Below, in pieces: positions 1 to 10,167 of a DNA stretch of 64,000 nt. Numbering within the stretch: the first letter of the stretch is position 1; every line of letters starts with the position of its first letter. Origin of the DNA: Ectocarpus siliculosus (taxonomy: Eukaryota > Sar > Phaeophyceae > Ectocarpales > Ectocarpaceae); the NCBI GenBank assembly GCA_000310025.1, contig FN649751.1, forward strand, positions 3,719,344-3,783,343, written 5' to 3'. Below the pieces are notes generated by a model. The model made no database searches. It had not been told where the DNA came from and saw nothing but the letters and a program-made list of their open reading frames with translations. A program made the translations under genes and the position numbers.

Positions 1-195
1 GCGGGGGGGGGACCCCCCCGGGCCAATTCCCTTTTTTTTCCTTAGCCCCCCGGGCCCCCCCTTTCCTTAGTTTTCCCTTCCGGTTTTTGGGAACCCCGGG
101 GGGGAATTTTAAGGGTTTTAAGGGGGGGGGGGTTTTAACTTTTTGTTCGGGGGGGGAATTTTTTTGGGCTTTTCCCCCCCCCCCCCCCCCCCTCC
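1..195. other. Low-quality contig end
   Basis: The first ~195 bases are almost only runs of G, C and T (ten or more identical bases, with barely any mixed sequence). They switch abruptly to normal sequence near 196, where a coding exon is already open. This looks like unreliable sequence at a contig edge rather than biology. Nothing in it should be annotated, and short open frames across it are artefacts. Confidence 0.8.
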
Positions 196-3100
196 CCCCG
201 CGGGCAACGCCCTACAACAATCAAGTAGACTTCACGACATCGAAGGTGCTGCGTTTGCCGGTGTTTTTTGCCCTCGCGATCGCTTGGGCGATGGAGCTAG
301 TGTGCAAGGTGAGCGACGGGTCGGATCTAGTCGGAGACATGGGTTTGCCAGGCTATTCCACAGGAAGTAGTTGCTTGCCGTGTGTTGGCATAGCTGTGAA
401 CGCAGACACATTTCACGTGAGCATATGTGCTATGTATCCGCTCGTTCATTCACTGCCTAGCCCCCCAGTGAAGGAGAGATCATCAGCTGGACTGAATATT
501 GCACACGCGGTGTGATGTTCCCGACTGTGTGTCTTGTTTTGGAGGCGTCGAGCGAGGTATGCGCCTGTTCAATGAACCGGCATCCGCGCTAGCCGGACAC
601 ACATCGCGCCAAACGTCCGTGTGTGTGTCTGCCGGCTTGTTGGTCTCCGCGCCGCACGTGCTAAGCAGCCCCTTGCCTGAGGCATTTCTCCTGTGTGTCA
701 ATGCCATTCGGATAGTGCCCCCGGCACCTCCGATACGAGGATACGCGAACTACATACAATACACACGGAATTACCTTGGTTTTGGTTTTGCCGGTGACTC
801 TGACCGACGTTATCCAAACGCTTGGTGGAACGGCAGTAGCACCGACACCCACCAAGCAAAGTGATCGACATCACGAGTCCAACCTCCTTCCGCACGCCCC
901 CCCTGTGTATATTGTCACGTTGCCGATGTCATGCTGCCTCTGTGTCTCTGCCTCTGCCACTCGGCTCGATTTCTCTTTTTTTCTCATCCTGCACGCCCAG
1001 ATGAAGCTGACGGAAGCTCCCCCTTCGATAACGCGTAGCGAAGTCCGGAAGCTGGTCGAGAATCGTTGCTCAGACATCGAACGAGCCCGGAAGGATCTGG
1101 GGTATGAGCCTAGGTGGGGACTGAGCGTTTGATGAACCGCTTCACAGGGAAACCCGCAACATTTTGTCCAGTCAGGAGTTTAGAGGGTCCTTTGTTTGGC
1201 CCTGTTGCTGGTGATGTAATGATGCTGGGTTTGATTTTCACGGTATGGAAAATGAGAGTGTCCTTGTCGCCCCCCCCACTAACTTGAGAGTCGTCATCGT
1301 CCTCTTACTTCTCCCCTCCCCTGTTTCTCCTCCTCTAGTTCCCCCTCGCTACTCACTCATTGCCACAACCTCTTTCACCTCTCCCTTTACCCACAGCACT
1401 GTTTCAATGCCTCACACCCCGTCTGTACACAACTGAGCAGGGAGCGAGAGAGACCTAGAAGTAAGCATCTGAGGCGAAACCCGCGTTGTATTGGTGGAAT
1501 ATTCCCACAAGCGGATCGGTTGAACCGCACGCGATTGGACCAGAACTAGATGTCACCTTTGTGCGACATTCCTGCGAATCCGCTCAAGCATGCTCGCCAC
1601 CAGCAAAAAAATGTGAAACCTCATGACAGGGTGGACCGCAACACCGCCCTGAGGACGATCGTGGAGGACCTCAAGAGAGACGGCTGGGGGCGGCACACCC
1701 TCCTCGTGCCGGGCCTCGGCTACTGGATCTGCATCCCCCTCGGCATTTGGCTCAATGCGGTGGCTGCCTTCAAGGCACTGTGCCCCGCCTTCTTGGCACC
1801 GGTTCAGCGATTCTGTGAGAGAGCGTGTTGCGCATTGTGGTGTGGTGGGATTACGTGTTGTTTGGGTGGCTGTGCTGAAACTGAGCCCTCATCATACCTA
1901 TTGTCCCGTGTGTCGTGCTACAACGTTCCTTGCCGACGTGCGAGGTTGCGTGTGTTGTTGTTCTTGTTCTTGTTCTTGTGGCGGTGTGAGTTTTTGCTTG
2001 TGGTTGTTTGGTTTGAGCGCAAAGGGACACCCGATAAGAGGGACATCGTGTGATGGTGCGGCCGAATCGACCGCGATTTGATTTTTTGTCGTGTAGTCGA
2101 ATTGATATGTAGATACATGGTGCAACACACGTTTCTCTCTTCGCGTGGCAAGCTCAGTTGTGTGCATGTGCTCCGTGACCGAAAAGCTTGTTGTCCGCCC
2201 CTTCTGGCGTCTGCACACATGTACACGTGAAAAAAACTCCGACCTTACCCCCGTCCCACCTGTAGTCAACGCAGCCATCGATACAACCGTTGCCCCCGCC
2301 CCCGCCCCCCGATCCCCGTTCATACTGTGCCGCATGCTGTGGTGCGAAACCGAACAAACAACAGCGCTGTACATTCATCTCGCGGTTTTCCGAAAGCTGT
2401 GGATCGTCCGCCTAGTCTGCGTTCTTGCCATCCTGGCGCACGTCCTGGAAGGATGGTACGCCTTCGTCCGCGCCAAGAGGGCGGGCCACGGGGACACGGC
2501 TCCCCGGTGGCTGATCCAGGTAATGACGACAAGTGTCGACCTAAGTAATCATGTACCTGGTATGCCTCAAGATGAAACCCTTTCAGCTCTTGTGCACGCC
2601 GTGGAAACCGACGGAAGGCTCTGTCCAAGAATGCTTGAGAGATATTCCTCATGTCTCATGCGTGTTTAGTAGGTCCGACCGTCATTTCCATTCTCTCTTT
2701 TGTTTTGTTTTCGCTGTTCGAAGACTTTGATCCTCGGGTACCCGTCGACCCGCTTGGTAATGCGGCTCTTGTCGTGAGAACGAGAACGACCTCTTCCGCC
2801 TACGACGGCGCTAGAAGGCGCAGTTCAGCAGTTCAGCAACGCGGGTGGAGTGGCGGCTGTGTGTCGACGAAGCGGGGTCTCGTGACTGCTCTTGTGGCGG
2901 GATTTGTGCGTCTGTGTGTGTGTGTGTTTTCCCGACCGTTGATTGTCTTCATGCCTGTCTGCTGCGAGGGGGGGAAGGGGGTGTGCCGCCTACGCCGCCG
3001 GCGCCGCTTCACGATGGCGCATTTTTTTTTTTTTTTTTTTTTGGGGGGGGGTATGGTGTGGTGTTGCGGGATGCGGCGGTCCTTCGGGACGGTCTTACCA

Positions 3101-3909
3101 TGGAGAACGGCCACGTGTTCCGTTGATATGTGCGCCTTTTCTGCGAAGCAGAGAACACCTACGATTGCAGGGATTTTGTGGGTGTGGTGTGTAGCCGAGT
3201 ATGACGTTGGTGCGGTAGACATTTTGTTGGTTGTTTTTATTCGTGTTGACCGCCTGGGCCCTGATGGTGGCGGCTCGGGGTGGTGTATTGTTTCCGTCGG
3301 TGGGTGTTGGCGAAAAGAGCGACAGCAGTGTGCTCGACTGAGTCATTCGTTGCTGTCTCCAGATAGATTCACTAGAGTACTTGTCCTCTACCTGTGTTCA
3401 GGAGAAGTCTACACTGCTGTCGTTTTTCGTCGGGGTTGCTGCACGGCTGCATGCATTTGTTTGGAACGTGTGTCTTGCAGGTGTTCATGTTTTCTTTTCT
3501 TGTTTACTTACAAGAGGCCTTCCCGGCAACTACTTGTAGTTTTATCGCTGCTCGCAGTCGTGTTAATGTGAACGCAGGGAATCGAGAAGCCTGCAGTCTG
3601 GTCGAAGATATTGTCGCTGGCGTGACGTGTTTTTTTCATTTTTTTGCGGGTCCGAGGTTTGACCACACCGGTGACAACGTCTTTGTTGAGAAAGCTACGT
3701 CTATGCTTGCAGGTGTGTCGAGATGGTGATCTTACGGGCCGTACGTCCGACAGTGTGCTTGAGCTGTTGCCGTTGATTCAACACCGACTCCTTGCCCCTA
3801 CACGTGATGACCGTTTCGTCAAGTGTCATGCCTGACTCGGGGAGGGTACTACAAGTTTAGGATAAGTTTAGGAGACGATTTGCGCTTGACGAGGCGGCGG
3901 GTGCCTTGA
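196..3909 (+). CDS. 3-beta-HSD / sterol-4-alpha-carboxylate 3-dehydrogenase-like protein with C-terminal TMEM254 (DUF4499)-type tail; 5' truncated
   Basis: NAD(P)-dependent sterol dehydrogenases of this family act at the ER in sterol C4-demethylation. Only the C-terminal part is here. Exons joined by phase: ~196-308 (upstream limit unknown), 1001-1113, 1630-1814, 2365-2519, 2724-2756, and a last exon ending in all likelihood at a TGA at 3907-3909. The second exon carries 'SITRSEVRKLVEN' and 'IERARKDLGYEPR', the typical C-terminal end of the catalytic domain ('...DISKAKKELGY.P'). After it come hydrophobic stretches (VPGLGYWICIPLGIWL) and a segment with 'LAHVLEGWYAF' and 'RWLIQTLILGYPSTRL', which fits the DUF4499/TMEM254 membrane family. 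The Rossmann and YxxxK parts lie before the window. Splice phases agree through exon 5. The last exon has two possible acceptors (3858 or 3884 region, the latter through a small extra exon), both leading to the same end, so its start is uncertain. Confidence 0.75.
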
Positions 3910-4807
3910 ACCAGATGGACCCGGAGCGATGCTAACGGTTCGGGAAACTTTGCGGCAAGGCGTTATTGTTTGTGTACGGCTGCCTCTTGCGCAGTGCGTG
4001 GCGCTCGCAAGGCCCCGGCAGACACTGTTGTATTGTGTTTTTTCCGCGATGCTTCCAACCAGGGGGAGCGTTCGTTGACGTTGTCGCTGGCACAAGACTT
4101 TTTATCGGACTTGTTGTTCTGGGCCAAGCGTTGAGCTGTGTTGTGGCGTTGAAGAGCATACATCCCTTCCCCGTTTATCGAATATTCTTTCGTATCAACT
4201 CGTGTTTAATGGCACGGCTATATACCGTCGGTGGGGTAAATTCTTGTCTCATCACTCGTTTCTGGAATTTCTCATGAAAACCTCATGAAAACCTCATGAG
4301 AATCTCAAGAGAACGTCCAATTGTTCTGGAGCTCCTTGAAAGTCGACCAAGACAATTATTCTACAAGAGCTCCTGGTTCCCTGTGTGTGTGTAAATTCTT
4401 CGGTGTCGGGGGGAAGACCTACGACTCAATGCCTCCCCTCAGCCACTCGAACAGTCGACCCACTTTTCTTGTTGCATTTACACGCGCCAAGACCCAACAA
4501 ACAGTTGCAAAGAGAACATAAACCGGAGATTAACCAAAACACCACATTTGTTGTAGTGAAGCTGAAGTCTAGGACGAATTATAGTGCTCGGGAAATTCGT
4601 CGGCAGCACCCTCTAACGGCTGCCGCCCTCGATACACATGACCCGATTGCCCAAGCCCCTGAACGAAGAACAACAGCTGAAGTTCGCGTACAACATGCTG
4701 CCAGCTCTATCTCTTGTCCGCACCCCCACCTACAATTCGTAGACTAAAGCCCCGCCGTCGAAGCAAGCGACCATGCACACACTCAAAACCGCTCCCGCAC
4801 ACTCCTG
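3910..4807. other. Convergent intergenic DNA, no gene seen
   Basis: This ~0.9 kb lies between the tails of two converging genes. Apart from a short tandem repeat at 4271-4308 built on CTCATGAAAAC and its variants, I see no coding, RNA or mobile-element signal. It should hold the 3' ends of both transcripts. Confidence 0.5.
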
Positions 4808-7800
4808 CTAATAGCGTATCAAGGCCGGGATCGGCCACACCCTCTCGGACTCCAGGGTGGCTGAGATAGGTGTGTCGTAGACTTGCAGGTACTTGAAATC
4901 CAGAAAACGTACGAAAAAAGGGGAAACAAGCGAGGGAGGAGGGGAGAAGTCAAGCAGGAGGAGACTTGTGTACGTACACTGGTGTAACCGCCAGGCGTGC
5001 CTGCCGGTGGATGGGCGGGTGTGCAGGTGGTCAGCCAAGCGCAAGGGTCGGGTGGGCAAATCGAACGCAAGGGTTGGAGGGTCGGACTTTGTTGTGCCGT
5101 TCGTGTTTGGGCTGGCTGGGAACTGAAGAGGTGATTTCTCCCGTTCCCGATCTCACCTCGGACAAACTCATGTTTTTCTCCGTTTCCGCCAACCCCAGCA
5201 CTCGTTCGTTGGAGGGCACGAGGTGGTTGTACTTTCGCTTCAGCTCTGATACGGAAGTTCCCGAGTGCTGTCTCATCTCCGACGCGAGCTCCACAAGTTT
5301 ACTGTTGGTTTACGGCAACAAAGTTTTGCAACGTGAGTCTTTTTTGATGTCGGGAACGACAACAACAGCATCATCGTCATCACCAGCATCAACACCGAGA
5401 CATAATCGACGGCATCAACAAGTGACAGCAACAACGAATCATATCATTGAGCTATTCAGACACCGATCGGCTCTTACGATTGATTTTCGGTGGCAAAAAA
5501 CTCATGGGAATTTCTGGTGAAGGTTCACGAAGAGGTTGGCCGACAAGGGTCTTCGCATGCTGGTTGCACACGATATACTAGTTGGCTAGGTACAACCGTA
5601 GTTAGATTTTAGATAAAATAGAGGCCTTGGATGCACAGATTCCAATGTTCACGCCTCGAAGTTAAAGGAGAACTCCACAAGGGTGGGCGGTGCTCACAGC
5701 CAATCGCTCCAATTAGCACTACCTAACCAAAACCCAACTGCGGCTACGTGGTCTACTCACTCGTACACTCCCCAGGAGGCTTCTACTGGGTCTTCTTTGT
5801 CGATGTCCACGTTGCTCTCCGCGTTGAGCTGGATGTTGTAGTGGAACCACTTGGCGAAGTACGGGGCGGGGCAGTCTTCGCTCGACACCAAGATCTTCAC
5901 CTGTGTTAGCGATAGCATTATTGGTGGTTGTGACGGTTACTCGATGCGACATGTGTTTCCAAATGAAAATGATGGGTGACCAACGACGGACACCGACCAA
6001 TAACGGCAGACAGTGACTCGAGCAAGCGGTACGTTGACGGTCACGAGCTGAGCATCACGGAGGGAAGCATTTCCGTAGGAAATGTAGCGACCAACGGAAC
6101 AGGAGACAGACGAAAGAACAGGCGTACACACCCTTCGCCTTGGAAACTCGACGTCGCCTGGTGCTGATTGGCAGCGCTTTCATCACCACGCTCGGCTTGA
6201 TGGGCAGACCGACGACAATTTCTGCTTACGAGATGGGTGTGCGATTTACGTACGAAAACGAAGCACAGACCAGGCTCGTACCAAGAACAGATTACAGAAA
6301 CGTGTACTGCTCGCCCGGCTCTTCGGGTAGGCTTACAACTCGGCAGATGACACATACAAACGAATACTTGTCGTTTCCATGGAACACCATGCATAACCAT
6401 GGTTCAGAATACTGGGTTTTTGCTTGGGCGTGCAGCACGAGCAGCTGTCCACCCGTTGTTAGTCTCTAACTCTATGGCGAGGCTCTCGGTATCCTCTGGG
6501 TAGGTGCATGCTACATTGCCCCGGCAGAGGCTCAGCACGTCGCTTTCTCCTCTCCCACAAGAAATGCACTGCCGTGAATACCAGAAATCCTAATTCGGGG
6601 GAATAACAACATCATCGTCACTCGTCTCCTTCTGCAACTTGCATTCTCCATGACCCGTGCTGATGGATCCAGGTCGGCCTCCATGCTCTGGATCTGCCTC
6701 AACAACGCGGTTGATGTATCCATGGACGTCTCCACCAGGTGAATAATGCTTTCCTTCTGCACTATCAATACGCCTGTGATGGTTGCCGCGTGCTGTTCCG
6801 ACAAGATCTCCTCAAACACCTGGTTAGTTTCCATGTTTCATAGGCATAAAAAGCCGAAATCAAACCATTAGACTAGTCAGCATGAGTTAGTCGTGGGTTC
6901 GAGACCCAGGCTGGGCACTTCGAAGTGTTTTTTCCCCTGAGACCCTCGATACTCTCGGCCAGAGTATGGGTGCCGGAAGGACTCGTAGACCCTGGAACAT
7001 TCAGCAGGATGTGGGTGGCGCGTGATATGAAGCGAAATGAAGATTGGACGGATACAGTAGGTAGTAGCGCTGGCAAAGGGAGTCACCCTCCTCGGAAGTG
7101 AAAGTGACGGGGCTCACGAACCCCACGACTAGCTTACATAGAAGCCGAAATGCAACCATTAGACTAGTCAGCGCTGACTAGTCTAATTGTTTGATTTCGT
7201 CTTCTATAGGCACAAGCGTGATTGGTGTAGACAATACATTTATTGAACAATTTTTTAGAATTCGAAGCCCTCGGCACTGATTGCACATCGTAGAGGAGAG
7301 AGAGAGGTAGCACTACGGAGCGCACGGCACCTGCACATGGCGCACGGCGCACGAGGTTATTCAGAGCGACTGACTGCAGGTTGGGCACCACGGCATGGCA
7401 TTTTGTTTGCCGTGCCTAAGTCTGATGGCCGTCCAGCGACAGCAACAGCCCTTTTGGTGCCTGTGATAAAGAAAAGTCAAACTAGGGGTGAGAGTCAGGT
7501 TCCTCATCGTCACCGTCGCGACTGTTGGCTACGATCTTGTCTGATATGGTGAAGGATCGACCGCTGAGTTGTGTTTTGGAACTGACAGCATTCTACCATT
7601 TTAATCACTGCTGTAGTACTTAGTCTGCGAGTTGTCCAGATGGACTATGAGTTTGATCGAAGTGCGATGACGCGCAACGAGGATGATATCCGCGGCAACG
7701 AAACCATCTGTGTTGTTCTTGTAGCACCAGTCCCTAAAAAACACTGGTACACCGCAAGTGAAACAGAGGACGTGTCCGCCGATAGTTGCGACAATCCTAA

Positions 7801-8085
7801 GGATGGATCCGAGCTTGCGCAGTAGACTACATACAGTCATTATGCACGTGCATACCACACACACACTTGGCGCAGTTGTCTCCACCATGGGGTCAAATGA
7901 GTCGGCAAGGCTGCGACACTTGTGTTCGTTTCTCTCGCCTGCTCATGATACTGCACTACGGCGTCTGGTTCGTCGGCTGCCTCTCCCTTTCTCGCAACCA
8001 GCAGCAGTCGTGCCACGCTACCTCGCCCTCCTTGTTTTTCCAGACGGCCATCGAGGTGATCGAGGTAGTTTGACGTGAGACTCAT
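4808..8085 (-). CDS. TEX47-like BLUF-fold protein (probable cilia/flagella-associated protein)
   Basis: Five exons, in coding order 8085-7939, 6819-6622, 5900-5761, 5301-5157 and 4891-4808, give 237 residues with a clean phase at every junction; animal TEX47 is about 250. The start is ATG at 8085. The order of elements is that of a BLUF-type fold: beta strand 'ARLLLVARKG', helix 'QVFEEILSEQ', strand 'ATITGVLIVQKESIIHLVET', helix, strand 'VKILVSSEDCPAPYFAKW', then the TEX47-type C-terminal tail with 'ESERVWPIP'. The tyrosine, asparagine and glutamine that hold flavin in photoactive BLUF domains are not evident, so light sensing is unlikely. Animal TEX47 is testis/cilium linked, and a flagellar role here is an inference helped by the nearby ODAD1-like gene. 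Intron 1 (7938-6820) begins GC rather than GT and contains a repeat element. The match is from memory of the family, not from an alignment. Confidence 0.72.
6840..7212. mobile_element. Short element with terminal inverted repeats, 7-bp flanking direct repeat and a B-box-like motif
   Basis: The left end (about 6847-6881) and right end (about 7173-7205) are near-perfect inverted repeats sharing ATTAGACTAGTCAGC and CGAAATCAAAC. The 7-bp sequence ATAGGCA flanks both sides (6840-6846 and 7206-7212) like a target-site duplication. A further direct copy of the left end sits at 7141-7172, so 7141-7205 is itself a palindrome. Just inside the left end is GGTTCGAGACC (about 6895-6905), a perfect tRNA-type B box. 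No protein is encoded. It may be a MITE-like non-autonomous DNA element, or a tRNA-derived SINE with a rearranged end. It lies in intron 1 of the TEX47-like gene. Confidence 0.6.
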
Positions 8086-10167
8086 GACACTCAGCCAGTG
8101 CAGCCAGCACGATGAATTAGATGCGCTTATTCCCTCGGGTCTATAGGATCGATAGATGCGTAAAGGGTTTAATTTTTGCTGGTAGTGCCCAAACGTCGGC
8201 TGGTGGGGTGCTTTATGAAGTCTTTCTGTGTGTGTTTTTATTATTCCTTAAGTCCTATTCTCAGATAGACAGCACCGTAACACCACGAGAAAATAAAAAG
8301 AAAATATGACCGTTACGTTTCAAAGGCACTCCTTGTGACCTTGTGGATCGCGGAAACTGGTGAGTTGTCTACGTTCCATCCTTTTCAGAAATTGACAAAA
8401 ACCATACGTCATTCAGCGAATAGCGCGATAGGCCTACACTGCGTGAGAGGTGTGTGAGAGATGAGAAATAAGAGATGAGAGACATGCGATGCATGCGATG
8501 CGGCGAGATCGGGATGCGGCGGAATATTGTGCGGCGGAACAACAGGACAGCAGACTAGCCCCTACTTTGCGAGTTCCAGCACTGCACATGCAACGCGCAA
8601 CGGACACGCCGGCGCGCGATTGCAGTTCCAGGTCCACCACCACCCACTCAGAAGGCGACGAAGTGGCTTTCCCGGAGTGATACAATAGGCGCGCATGGAT
8701 CTTGGCGCACGCTGTGTGCCATCGGGTGTGCCTACCACCCCACGCCCTCGGCACCCGGCACCCAACCCAAGGTTTGATGAATCTTTCTGCTCCTCCTGTC
8801 TGCGTAAACTTACAATGTATCAAGAATGTTCAAGAACTCATGGCACACCGAGTTGGGTAAACGGTTGTTTTTTTTACAAGGTCGGTTGTAGGCGCGCTAG
8901 TTACAGTGTATACATCTCACGAACTTCCTACAAGACACTGGAACTCGGGCCGGTAGCGAGATGCCCGCGACGAATTTTTCATACTGAACAGAAATTTCTC
9001 CGTCCTCGTGCGCGTGTTTGTGTACCGCTCAGGTACAACGATCTTACGCGCCCGCGCTCCTTGCAGATAGACGCAGATACCCGCCAAGAGCAGCAAACGA
9101 ATGTCAGCGGGCGTGATCATGTTTCAGGAAGCACTTCAGGTACACACGAAATATACATACCATACACTCCTGTCTCTGCATGATATACAGCAGCTCCCGA
9201 TAAGACCCAGAAAGGATGTGAATCATGCACAAACACATCTAGACTATCAGTACATTTATTTGCAAGTCTCGATTGCTGCAGAAAGAGTCACAGAAATACG
9301 ACAGGGGTTTGTTTCAGAGATGCCTCGGCTCCGTAAGTGTACAAGAGTATCCAACTACCGTATTGAAAGTTTACGTGCACGTACGTATGATCCGTTATCG
9401 ATCAAAGGGTCATCTCTATTGATGATTGATGTACAATCAATGTGTATAATATTCCTTTGGAAAAGAAGATCTACAGTAGGTCTACGAACACAGTGTACCA
9501 TTCGCACCGGTCTGCACCACTCAGGCGGTATACGACCAGACATGTTTCTTTCGCTTTTCTGTATAACCTATGGTTTGGCTCAAGTGGCGACCCCACAAAC
9601 ATAGGCGACTATAGTCTGTATATATTTTTTTGTCTTCACTTCAAATCAGCGCTCACAGCACCAGTGACGTTTACTCCAACCCGTGGTCACACAGAAGGGT
9701 CCCTCTCTACCCTCCCCTCCTGCGGTACGTTGCCTTCGGTTTTTAATGCGAGAAGAGTTCAGCACTCTCTTCCCTCTGTGTACACACGAACTAGCGCTAT
9801 CCACTGGGCCAGGAGAGGAAGCGAGAGAAAAACTCACTTCTGCAAGAAAGCTCGCTTACGCCGGGATTCGAACCCCTGACCTGACCTCTAGAAGATTTCG
9901 AGGATACCAACTAGACCACCGGGACGACCTGTATAAGAGGGTCGTATTTTTCAAGTACCTTCGTGCAAGCAATGCTGCTCTATTTTAACGCACCTGTTCT
10001 TGTATTAGTTCTGTAGATAACCACAGACTGGAGGCACGGTTAACTTCTGCATTGACTTCACCATGAACATTGTAAGGTGCGGGGGCTAGCGAGGAAACAC
10101 GAGCCTAGCGAGTAGTGGGATGATCACTCATGCCCTCCACCTTATAATGTCGGCTGCTTTGATGCAG
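8086..10167. other. Divergent intergenic region; missing 5' exon(s) of the CH-SAM gene probably lie here
   Basis: The region separates the start of the minus-strand TEX47-like gene from the first recognised exon of the plus-strand CH-SAM gene. The latter must have an upstream exon, because its first recognised exon begins with a split codon, but no convincing ATG exon could be picked. Open frames of 60-170 codons here have no family resemblance and no consistent splice signals. A tRNA-like repeat lies at 9859-9930 (listed separately). Confidence 0.4.
9859..9930 (-). repeat. tRNA-like head of a probable SINE
   Basis: Read on the minus strand, the segment begins GTCCCGGTGGTCTAGTTGGT and ends GGGGTTCGAATCCCGGCG. 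TGGTCTAGTTGG is a perfect RNA polymerase III A box, and GGTTCGAATCC is a perfect B box at tRNA-like spacing. The acceptor, anticodon and T stems do not pair well, so it is not a working tRNA. The body downstream on the minus strand (to roughly 9640) shows no gene. A tRNA-derived SINE or tRNA pseudogene is the best reading; other copies would settle it. Confidence 0.6.

Noticed and set aside
2651-3571. 306-codon plus-strand open frame
   Set aside because: Low-complexity, poly-T-derived translation (Phe run) with no motif. It overlaps the last introns of the sterol dehydrogenase gene on the same strand.
9859-9930. A functional tRNA gene on the minus strand
   Set aside because: A and B boxes are perfect, but the acceptor, anticodon and T stems do not pair, so it is listed as a SINE-like repeat.
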